From Bacilli bacterium (GTDB lineage: Bacteria; Bacillota_I; Bacilli_A; RF39; UBA660), in contig JAFUFG010000087.1 in NCBI GenBank assembly GCA_017470045.1, positions 1 to 7,199 of the forward strand: a DNA stretch of 7,199 bases, in the 5' to 3' direction. The notes below the pieces were generated by a model that was not told the DNA's origin, did no database searches, and saw only the letters and a program-made list of their open reading frames with translations. Positions 1 through 5,198 of the stretch are shown here, piece after piece. The position numbers and the translations under genes were made by a program. Positions within the stretch are counted from its first letter, which is position 1; every line of letters begins with the position of its first letter.

Positions 1-462
1 ATAAAATGGGGTACAGCAGAGGCTAATAATTTAGGTCCTATAATTGCTGTAGAGGATTTGCCTACTTCAGAACAGTGGAATAATGTTTCTTTGTATAATG
101 TTAATAGACAAATTAAATCAGAAAATGATACTACTATAACTACTGCAGGCGACAATGCAATCTTTGATTATTCTGGTAGAAGTGCTCGTTTGCCTACTTA
201 CTTTGAGGTACTTGCAGCTTGTAATAATAAAACGAGTTCTTTGTCTAATTATTGTGAGTATATTCTTGAAGGAACATCTTATGATTTGGGAGTTGGTACC
301 AATAATTATGGTTTTTGGCTTGAAACCCCATTATCTACTAGTAATATAAAGGTGCATGAAATTGATTCCCATTGGCGTTCTATTTCTAGTGCTTATTCTG
401 TTCAAGATTCTCATTATATGGTTAAGCCAGTAATAGAAGTTCCTAAGTCAAAGATAAAATAA
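1..462 (+). CDS. C-terminal part of a secreted or surface protein (partial, left edge)
   Basis: The frame is open from base 1 to a TAA at 460-462, giving 153 residues, so the gene starts outside the window; the TTG at 58 is only an internal codon. The visible part looks like the C-terminal globular domain seen in many surface proteins of gut Bacillota. It has an 'ARLPTY' segment, then two Cys about 13 residues apart (ACNNK...NYC, a possible disulfide), a 'GFWLETP' segment resembling 'YWLSTP', and a closing 'KPVIEVPKSKIK' resembling the 'VRPVI.VPKS' ends of those proteins. That arrangement recalls the C-type-lectin/formylglycine-enzyme-like fold, but this is recognition by pattern, not by search. 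No sorting signal or C-terminal membrane segment follows, so anchoring, if any, must lie upstream. Function is unknown; adhesion or binding is a guess. It is convergent with the sortase gene. Confidence 0.75.
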   Translation: MKWGTAEANNLGPIIAVEDLPTSEQWNNVSLYNVNRQIKSENDTTITTAGDNAIFDYSGRSARLPTYFEVLAACNNKTSSLSNYCEYILEGTSYDLGVGTNNYGFWLETPLSTSNIKVHEIDSHWRSISSAYSVQDSHYMVKPVIEVPKSKIK

Positions 463-487
463 AAGATGCTATTTAATAGCATCTTTT
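461..487. terminator. bidirectional intrinsic terminator
   Basis: A near-perfect palindrome: 461-473 (AAAAGATGCTATT) pairs with 475-487 (AATAGCATCTTTT) around a T at 474. On the plus strand the hairpin ends in five Ts (484-488); on the minus strand it ends in four (complement of 461-464). It can therefore end transcripts of both the left-edge gene and the convergent sortase gene. It overlaps the last base pairs of the plus-strand stop and contains the last codons and the TAG stop of the sortase gene. Confidence 0.85.
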
Positions 488-1209
488 TGTTGTACTAATT
501 TTGCTTGTAGTATTGTTCTATTTTCATTATCGTTATCACAAGTATATAAAGTTAATAATTGATCTTGTGTTGTAACAGATACATTGAAATTATAAATACT
601 TCTTTGTAAGGAATTATTAATATACTCTTTATAGTCTTCTTCTGTTATTAGGTTAATATTTGATTTAAAGTCATCTTTATCAATGGAATAGATAGAAAAC
701 ACTTTGTATGTTAAATAGGAATTAATAGTATTAAAAAATATGTATTTATTATTTTTATACCAGTCTTCCTGCATTGTATTTTTTAATGTTCCAAACATGG
801 AATTGTCTAATCGATTATGACCATAAATAATGTAATTATTGTCGGAATTATCTAAATGATTTCTATAATCTAAGAATATCCAGCCTGCGGTATTTTCTTT
901 TTTGTCAAAATCGTAATTTAAGTAGAATGAATTATCCTTTGTTTGAACAACTGGGTAGTTGATATTTGTATTTGGTACTTTAACCCAACCAATTGTTTCT
1001 TTGTTTTGTTTGATTAGGGAAGATAAGTTTGTTGTGATGTAAGGATATTCATCCGTTTTGATGGTTTGATTTGAATGGCGGATTAGATCATCTTTTAACT
1101 TCTCGTTTTTATTGTTTTCTTTATACCATTCATAGAAGAAGAAAAAGCCTGTTAATACTAAGATAATTGTTAAGATAGATACAATATTATTGCCTATTTT
1201 CTTATTCAT
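469..1209 (-). CDS. class B-like sortase (cysteine transpeptidase)
   Basis: A 246-residue membrane-anchored sortase. Such enzymes cut a sorting motif near the C terminus of a secreted protein and join it to the cell wall, or polymerise pilins. An N-terminal membrane anchor spans residues about 6-26, followed by a charged linker and the catalytic barrel from about residue 70 ('IGWVKVPNTNINYPVVQ'). The catalytic triad is visible: His131 in YGHN, Cys224 in TLYTC, and Arg231 in ENRTIL. The 'NTAGWIFLDYRN' segment and overall length fit class B (SrtB family) rather than class A or C, and no C-terminal second membrane segment is present. ATG at 1209 is preceded by AAGGTG five bases upstream. It is transcribed divergently from the Ig-like protein gene, whose product has a possible unusual sorting tail, and convergently with another surface protein gene. 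Whether it is housekeeping or substrate-specific cannot be told here. Confidence 0.93.
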   Translation of the reverse strand: MNKKIGNNIVSILTIILVLTGFFFFYEWYKENNKNEKLKDDLIRHSNQTIKTDEYPYITTNLSSLIKQNKETIGWVKVPNTNINYPVVQTKDNSFYLNYDFDKKENTAGWIFLDYRNHLDNSDNNYIIYGHNRLDNSMFGTLKNTMQEDWYKNNKYIFFNTINSYLTYKVFSIYSIDKDDFKSNINLITEEDYKEYINNSLQRSIYNFNVSVTTQDQLLTLYTCDNDNENRTILQAKLVQQKDAIK

Positions 1210-1226
1210 ATTCTCACCTTAAATTA

Positions 1227-1255
1227 AGTATACTAATTCCTAAAATTAAAGTCAA
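1227..1255 (-). promoter_or_regulatory. sigma-A-type promoter of the sortase gene
   Basis: Reading the minus strand, TTGACT (1255-1250) and TATACT (1232-1227) are separated by exactly 17 bases. This matches the TTGACA/TATAAT consensus at five of six positions in each box. Transcription should start near 1220, about 10 bases before the start codon, so the leader is very short and starts close to the ribosome binding site AAGGTGAG (1220-1213). Confidence 0.75.
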
Positions 1256-1281
1256 AATAATCTTTCTTTCTAATAAAATTA

Positions 1282-1290
1282 TGATAGAAT
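1282..1290 (+). promoter_or_regulatory. extended -10 promoter of the Ig-like surface protein gene
   Basis: TGATAGAAT is an extended -10 element (TG, one base, then TAGAAT, five of six to consensus). The -35 position about 17 bases upstream is only a pyrimidine-rich CTTTCT, as tolerated for extended -10 promoters. An overlapping TATTAT at 1293-1298 is an alternative. The ribosome binding site AGGGAG lies at 1309-1314, four bases before the ATG at 1319. This promoter and that of the sortase are back to back within 109 bases. Confidence 0.5.
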
Positions 1291-1318
1291 TATATTATAG
1301 TAAGAAAGTAGGGAGATT

Positions 1319-2875
1319 ATGAGTTATCGAAAACGATTAGCAACTGTTGTAGTGTTAATTTTATTTTTATCTGGAACTTTATTATTCTTATTTTCAAGCA
1401 GTTATGCAGTTGATACGAACGAAGTGGATACAAATGAATATATATTTAATCAGCTTAAAACATTGCAAGGCGCTGCTAATGACTATATTACAGAATCTGG
1501 TACTACAAGTGGTGTAACAGATTTATGTTTTCAATATTTGCGTAGAAATCGATATAATGATGCGCAATGGACTGCTTTATTAGGATCTATTGATGGCGAC
1601 TTCATTGATTTTGTGGAAGATCCTGATAATGAATATGATATTGAAATTGATGATGATTATGAATTAGTTGATTATACTACTTATAAAAGTGTGGATTTTA
1701 TTCATATGATGGTAGTGTTAAATGTTTATTATAAATATGGTGATACTGCTTCAATGGGGGGGAATAGTGTTAGTTCCGATTACTCTGGATGGGCAGGGGA
1801 TTTACTTACTTTCTTATCAGAAATCTATACGTATCGTACGACAAACAGTGTAACGGATATGGATTTATTACAACAATATGCAAATACTTTACTTGGAACG
1901 AATGCAGAGAGTTCCTTTGGAAGTGCGGATATGTATGCGGATTTAGATGCTTTAAATATCTATAAGGATTCTACGAATAGTTTAACGAATTTATCGAATG
2001 CATTAAAATCTTATTATCGAAATAAAGATACGGAATATCATTATGGAAATCGTGTAAGCAGTGCTAGAAATGCAATCGGAACTACAGAAGAAGCAATTAA
2101 GACAAAAGCAGATGGATTATTAAAAAATGCTTTGGTACAAGGAATGTTGATTCCTGCTACTGCTGGGCGTTTTAGTGATACGGATTATAGTATTGTAGAA
2201 CAAGCTTTTGCTAATTATATGATGGAGAAAGCTTATATTATTATAGAGGGGAATGAAGTCGCTTCTGTAGTCGGTGATGATGATTATGAAATCGAAATGG
2301 TTGAAAGCAATTTGAATTCTCCAAAGATTACAATGACGGAAGATATTTGTGATGTAGAGGTAATTGATGATGTTATTTTTATAACTCCAAAAGAAGCAGG
2401 TTCTACTGTTATTACGATTAAGTCTGAAAATGAGTCTGCAAGTGTTACAATTAATGCAACATTTACAAATGTTGCACCTGCTATTACAGAGGATTTACAA
2501 GAGGAATACAAATTATCGAATGGAGTAGATTCTTCCGTTGTTATTACTGCTCGTGGAACGAATAATATTTACTCTTGGTATCTTGGAGATAGTAGAGATG
2601 GTGATTTTAATAAACTAGGGGAAACTAGAGTAGGAAAGTATACGTTCCGACCAACATTGGAAATGGATGGAAAATATATCAAAGTAGACATTACGAATAA
2701 AGGTAATGGTAAGGTTACTAGTAAAGTTGCAATGTTACGAGTAGGAAATGCTAGTGTTGGTGATGTTGTAGAAACAGGAGACTTAAAATTAATGTTGGGT
2801 ATTTTGTTTATTATGGTAGCTTTTGTTTTAAATATTGCATATTATAGTGTTAGAGCTAGTCATATTCATGACTAA
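1319..2875 (+). CDS. secreted Ig-like domain protein with C-terminal membrane tail, possible sortase substrate
   Basis: I do not recognise the 518-residue protein as a whole. It opens with a signal peptide (basic SYRKR, hydrophobic core to about residue 28, likely cleavage after SYA at 30), followed by a perfect five-residue tandem repeat VDTNE (31-40). Residues 41-310 form an unassigned region, mostly helical by eye, with a very acidic patch around 92-118 and two conspicuous short segments, DFIHMM (126-131) and SGWAGDLLTF (156-165). Residues about 315-383 look like a bacterial Ig-like (BIG2-type) strand domain. Residues about 387-476 look like a second Ig-like domain, with W420 and the GKYIKV strand at 451-456. 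The C terminus is VETGD (484-488), a hydrophobic span at about 490-510, and a short tail RASHIHD. That is the layout of a cell-wall sorting signal, although the motif is not LPXTG and the tail is weakly basic. The ATG has a good ribosome binding site. It is divergent from the sortase gene. Role unknown; surface adhesion or envelope structure is plausible. Confidence 0.85.
   Translation: MSYRKRLATVVVLILFLSGTLLFLFSSSYAVDTNEVDTNEYIFNQLKTLQGAANDYITESGTTSGVTDLCFQYLRRNRYNDAQWTALLGSIDGDFIDFVEDPDNEYDIEIDDDYELVDYTTYKSVDFIHMMVVLNVYYKYGDTASMGGNSVSSDYSGWAGDLLTFLSEIYTYRTTNSVTDMDLLQQYANTLLGTNAESSFGSADMYADLDALNIYKDSTNSLTNLSNALKSYYRNKDTEYHYGNRVSSARNAIGTTEEAIKTKADGLLKNALVQGMLIPATAGRFSDTDYSIVEQAFANYMMEKAYIIIEGNEVASVVGDDDYEIEMVESNLNSPKITMTEDICDVEVIDDVIFITPKEAGSTVITIKSENESASVTINATFTNVAPAITEDLQEEYKLSNGVDSSVVITARGTNNIYSWYLGDSRDGDFNKLGETRVGKYTFRPTLEMDGKYIKVDITNKGNGKVTSKVAMLRVGNASVGDVVETGDLKLMLGILFIMVAFVLNIAYYSVRASHIHD
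1409..1438 (+). repeat. 15-base tandem duplication encoding VDTNE twice
   Basis: Codons 31-35 and 36-40 both encode VDTNE, while the DNA copies (1409-1423 and 1424-1438) differ at third positions in four of five codons. The protein repeat is thus exact while the DNA has drifted, which suggests an old duplication kept by selection or chance similarity. It lies directly after the predicted signal peptidase site, at the new N terminus of the mature protein. Confidence 0.7.
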
Positions 2876-2897
2876 TTCTTATAAAATATGATATAAT
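2868..2897 (+). promoter_or_regulatory. promoter of the zinc-ribbon gene (extended -10)
   Basis: TGATATAAT (2889-2897) is a perfect extended -10 element. A -35-like ATGACT (2868-2873, four of six to TTGACA, spacer 18) overlaps the stop codon of the upstream Ig-like protein gene. No terminator hairpin is visible in the 44-base gap, so read-through from the upstream gene may add to expression. Confidence 0.65.
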
Positions 2898-2919
2898 ACA
2901 TTTGTAATGGAGGGATTAT

Positions 2920-3270
2920 ATGTTTTGTAGTAATTGTGGCAATCAATTAGAAGAAAATGCAAAATTCTGTAAAGAATGTGGAGAAAAGGTAGAAAGCAAA
3001 AAAGAGAAAAAAGAAACAAAGGAAAGTGGAGAACATCAACATGATGTACCAAAATGTACTCATTGTGGGTATGTAGGTCAATGGGAAGTTGGTCCTGTAT
3101 TTCGTTCTATGGATTATATTATTGGTATTTGTTTCTTAATTCTTGGAGTAGTACCTGGACTTGTTTATTTAGGAGTTGTAGGAGCTATCCGTAGTAATCC
3201 AGACAATCGTGAAAAAACTTGTCCAAAGTGTAAGGCTAAAAACTTATGGACTTTCTTTTATAAAGATTAG
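2920..3270 (+). CDS. small double zinc-ribbon membrane protein, LITAF-like second ribbon
   Basis: A 116-residue protein. Residues 3-20 are a classic N-terminal zinc ribbon (C3-x2-C6 ... C17-x2-C20, 'FCSNCG' and 'FCKECG'). A highly charged Lys/Glu linker (21-40) with three His (39, 41 and, after the linker, 48) follows. A second set of Cys pairs, C46-x2-C49 and C101-x2-C104, is split by a hydrophobic stretch at about 66-90 containing a Pro-Gly turn (VVPGLVYLG). That order (CxxC, hydrophobic segment, CxxC) is the layout of LITAF-like zinc domains, in which the hydrophobic part inserts into a membrane face while the Cys pairs jointly bind one zinc. The C-terminal 'NLWTFFY' is strongly aromatic. 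There is no signal peptide, so the ribbons are probably cytoplasmic. The ribosome binding site GGAGGG precedes the ATG. The gene stands alone between its own promoter and terminator. Function is unknown; a membrane-associated scaffold or regulator is a guess. Confidence 0.85.
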   Translation: MFCSNCGNQLEENAKFCKECGEKVESKKEKKETKESGEHQHDVPKCTHCGYVGQWEVGPVFRSMDYIIGICFLILGVVPGLVYLGVVGAIRSNPDNREKTCPKCKAKNLWTFFYKD

Positions 3271-3291
3271 TAGACAAAAGTCTACTTTTTT
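3269..3291 (+). terminator. intrinsic terminator after the zinc-ribbon gene
   Basis: AGTAGAC (3269-3275) pairs with GTCTACT (3280-3286) around an AAAA loop and runs into six Ts (3286-3291). The stem begins inside the TAG stop codon (3268-3270) of the zinc-ribbon gene. Confidence 0.88.
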
Positions 3292-3292
3292 C

Positions 3293-3320
3293 TTGTATTT
3301 TTTTTAATATCGTGTATAAT
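3293..3320 (+). promoter_or_regulatory. putative promoter of the ABC exporter operon
   Basis: TATAAT at 3315-3320 is a perfect -10 box. The -35 region is weak: TTGTAT at 3293-3298, spacer 16, matches only the TTG half. Transcription would start around 3327, giving a leader of about 90 bases that contains the long hairpin described separately. The promoter sits directly after the terminator of the preceding gene, which supports a new transcription unit. A TTGACG at 3326-3331 is an alternative -35, but no good -10 box lies at the right distance. Confidence 0.55.
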
Positions 3321-3336
3321 TATTTTTGACGTTTTT

Positions 3337-3390
3337 GCAAAAGAGCTAGATATCTTATGCCTACCGCATAGTGATATGTGGCTTTTTTGC
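3337..3390 (+). promoter_or_regulatory. long leader hairpin, possible attenuator or uncharacterised RNA element
   Basis: Bases 3337-3354 pair with 3373-3390: GCAAAAGAGC with GCTTTTTTGC, then TAGATATC with GATATGTG, over 18 positions with one G-G mismatch and two G-U pairs. A small internal loop (T3355 against G3371-T3372) separates this from an inner stem TATGC (3356-3360)/GCATA (3366-3370) with loop CTACC. The upper part plus the six Ts at 3383-3388 can also act as an intrinsic terminator. It lies between a promoter and the ABC ATPase gene, so attenuation or a short RNA of about 60 bases is plausible. I do not recognise it as a known riboswitch class; the pairing is seen, the role is inferred. 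Confidence 0.6.
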
Positions 3391-3393
3391 GTT

Positions 3394-3404
3394 GGGAAGG
3401 AGTG
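3394..3404 (+). promoter_or_regulatory. ribosome binding site with unusually long spacing
   Basis: AAGGAG (3397-3402, within GGGAAGGAGTG) is the only strong Shine-Dalgarno sequence before the ABC ATPase gene, but it lies 14 bases from the ATG at 3417. An in-frame TGA at 3405-3407 blocks any longer start. The only in-frame codon at ideal spacing is ATT at 3408, a rare start. ATG 3417 remains the best call, and initiation may be inefficient. Confidence 0.55.
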
Positions 3405-3416
3405 TGAATTTTAAAA

Positions 3417-4397
3417 ATGTCATTCATCGAGGTTAAGCAGATATCAAAAACTTTTCAATTAGTGAAGAAGAAAAGTGGTCTTAAGGAAGCTTTTAAGTCT
3501 TTCTTTAAGAGAGAGTATTTCTATGTAGATGCTGTTAAAGATATTTCTTTTTCCATTGATCAGGGAGAAATTGTTGGTTATATTGGACCTAATGGTGCTG
3601 GTAAATCAACAACGATTAAAATCCTTAGTGGGATTTTAGTACCGGATTCTGGAGAATGTATTGTTGATGGTATTACTCCATGGAGATCTCGTAAGGAATA
3701 TGTGAAGAAAATTGGTGTTGTTTTTGGACAAAGAAGCCAATTATGGTGGGATATTCCTGCAGAAGATACTTTTGATTTACTAAAAGATATTTACGATATT
3801 CCAGAAGAAGAATATCAAAATACGAAAAAGGAATTAATTGAAAAATTAAATTTAAAAGATATCATAAACATTCCGGTCAGACAATTGTCTCTTGGTCAGA
3901 GAATGCGCTGTGAAATTGCTGCATCATTGCTACACAATCCAGAAATATTATTTTTAGATGAACCAACTATTGGATTAGATGCTGTCTCAAAACAGCTAGT
4001 TCGTGATTTTATTAAGAGACTTAATAAAGAAAAACACACAACTATTATTCTTACCAGTCACGATATGAGCGATATCACATCTTTGGCAAAACGAATTATT
4101 TTAATTGGAAAAGGTCAAGTATTGTATGATGGTTCTTTGCGTATGTTAAGAAATCATTATGCTACTAAAAAGAGTATTCGAATTAAAACAAAGGACAAAA
4201 TATCGGTTCGAAATAAAGGAATTCTTACTCATAGTAAGAATAAAGAATGGTATGATTTTGTATTAAATACAAATGAATTATCTATTTCTGAATTTTTAAA
4301 TAAGATTAGTAAAAATATCGTTATTGAAGATATCGAAATTGATGATGAGAGTATTGATGAAATCATCGTTAAATTATATGAGGATTATAAGATTTGA
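3417..4397 (+). CDS. ABC-2 type exporter, ATP-binding subunit (COG4586-like)
   Basis: A 326-residue cytoplasmic ATPase that drives the two membrane subunits encoded directly downstream. All nucleotide-binding motifs are present: Walker A GPNGAGKST (57-65), Q-loop Gln105 in VFGQRSQLWWD, signature LSLGQR (157-162, Leu in place of the more usual Gly at the third position), Walker B ILFLDEP with Glu182, and the switch His215 in TSHD. The 'GQRSQLWWDIP' stretch after the Q-loop and the insertion near residues 15-36 before the core are, as I recall, typical of the COG4586 ATPases that pair with COG4587 and COG3694 permeases. A cyanobacterial system of this group has been linked to export of viologens, but the substrate here cannot be deduced. 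The C-terminal extension (about 240-326) is probably regulatory or contacts the permeases. The start is ATG 3417, with an unusually distant ribosome binding site. The stop TGA overlaps the start of the next gene. Confidence 0.93.
   Translation: MSFIEVKQISKTFQLVKKKSGLKEAFKSFFKREYFYVDAVKDISFSIDQGEIVGYIGPNGAGKSTTIKILSGILVPDSGECIVDGITPWRSRKEYVKKIGVVFGQRSQLWWDIPAEDTFDLLKDIYDIPEEEYQNTKKELIEKLNLKDIINIPVRQLSLGQRMRCEIAASLLHNPEILFLDEPTIGLDAVSKQLVRDFIKRLNKEKHTTIILTSHDMSDITSLAKRIILIGKGQVLYDGSLRMLRNHYATKKSIRIKTKDKISVRNKGILTHSKNKEWYDFVLNTNELSISEFLNKISKNIVIEDIEIDDESIDEIIVKLYEDYKI
4380..4397 (+). promoter_or_regulatory. TTGA stop/start overlap with ribosome binding site
   Basis: GAGGA (4380-4384) lies nine bases before TTG at 4394, and the TTG overlaps the TGA stop (4395-4397) of the ATPase gene. 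An in-frame TAA at 4388-4390 rules out any earlier start, and the next in-frame ATG (codon 37) would delete most of the first membrane segment. TTG is therefore the start, and the overlap points to translational coupling that keeps ATPase and permease levels matched. Confidence 0.8.
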
Positions 4398-5197
4398 GAG
4401 CTTATCTTTCCTATTTTAAGTTAAAATTCATTAGTGGTCTTCAATATCGAAGCGCAGCATTAGCAGGCATTGCAACTCAATTCTTTTTTGGATTTGTTTA
4501 TATTATGGTATATGTTGCATTTTATGAATCTGGTAGTAGTGAAGTACCAATGGAATTATCTTCTCTTATTACTTATGTATGGTTAAATCAATCTTTCTTT
4601 GCCTTAATCAATCAGTTTTATAAGGATCCAGAATTATTTCAATTGATTCGTTCTGGTAATATCTCTTATGAACTTAGTAGACCAAAGAATATGTATTTTT
4701 TATGGTACTTTAAAATATTAGGACAAAGACTTGCTAATGTGGTAATGAGATTTTTTCCATTACTTCTTGTTACTTCTTTTTTACCAGAACCATATCGTTT
4801 TTCCTTACCTAATAGTTTGTCTGCTTTTGGTTTGTTTTTACTTTCTTTACTTATTGGTACATTACTTGTAACTGCAATTTCTACTTTATATCCAATTCTT
4901 ACTTTACTTACTATGAATGAGAAAGGAATTGTAAATATTGTTGTTGTTATTGCGGATTTATTATCCGGAGTAGGGGTTCCGATTGTTTTTTTTCCGGAAT
5001 TCTTAAAGCGAATTTCAGCATGTTTACCATTTCAATATATTAGTGATTTACCATTTCGAATATATGTAGGCAATATTTCAATTGCGGATGGAATATTCGG
5101 AATGATGATTCAATTTATATGGCTAATTCTTATGATTTTACTTGGAGCTATTCTTATGAAGAGAAATTTAAAAAGAGTAGTTGTACAAGGAGGGTAG
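4394..5197 (+). CDS. ABC-2 family exporter permease, first subunit (COG4587-like)
   Basis: A 267-residue integral membrane protein that would form one half of the transport channel with the second permease, powered by the ATPase encoded upstream. About six membrane segments can be seen, near residues 22-43, 57-75, 114-130, 142-170, 178-201 and 232-255. A conserved-looking cytoplasmic stretch, 'ISYELSRPKN' then 'YFLWYF' (about 89-106), and a late 'LPFQYISDLPFRIYVG' (211-226) match what I recall of the DUF990/ABC-2 permeases that come in pairs with COG4586 ATPases. The start is TTG, forced by an in-frame stop just upstream, and overlaps the ATPase stop by three bases. The gene ends one base before the ATG of the second permease. 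Substrate unknown. Half-size permeases of this type normally work as heterodimers, which the gene order supports. Confidence 0.88.
   Translation: MRAYLSYFKLKFISGLQYRSAALAGIATQFFFGFVYIMVYVAFYESGSSEVPMELSSLITYVWLNQSFFALINQFYKDPELFQLIRSGNISYELSRPKNMYFLWYFKILGQRLANVVMRFFPLLLVTSFLPEPYRFSLPNSLSAFGLFLLSLLIGTLLVTAISTLYPILTLLTMNEKGIVNIVVVIADLLSGVGVPIVFFPEFLKRISACLPFQYISDLPFRIYVGNISIADGIFGMMIQFIWLILMILLGAILMKRNLKRVVVQGG
5187..5193 (+). promoter_or_regulatory. ribosome binding site that fixes the second permease start
   Basis: AAGGAGG is a near-perfect Shine-Dalgarno sequence five bases before ATG 5199. It lies within the last codons of the first permease gene (stop 5195-5197), consistent with coupled translation. 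Confidence 0.85.
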
Positions 5198-5198
5198 G

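Noticed and set aside
155..349. A 64-residue open frame on the plus strand inside the left-edge gene
   Set aside because: It lies in another frame of a convincing gene, has no ribosome binding site, and its hydrophobic translation only reflects the AT-rich out-of-frame reading.
2284..2511. A 75-residue open frame on the minus strand within the Ig-like protein gene
   Set aside because: It is antisense to a well-supported coding region, with no promoter or ribosome binding site and low-complexity Ser/Val/Ile composition.
3326..3352. TTGACG with TAGATA as a second promoter before the ABC operon
   Set aside because: The spacer is only 15 bases and the -10 falls inside the hairpin stem; TATAAT at 3315-3320 is better.
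3321..3416. A known riboswitch class (preQ1, yybP-ykoY, fluoride, guanidine, ZTP) in the ABC leader
   Set aside because: The conserved core sequences I know for these classes are absent, so only an uncharacterised hairpin is claimed.
4395..4397. TGA read as Trp (mycoplasma code), extending the ATPase
   Set aside because: The extension would be only a few residues before TAA, the TGA coincides with a sensible TTG start for the next gene, and Trp is TGG throughout.
5181..5198. TTG 5181 as start of the second permease
   Set aside because: It would place the strong AAGGAGG inside the gene and overlap the first permease; ATG 5199 has ideal spacing.
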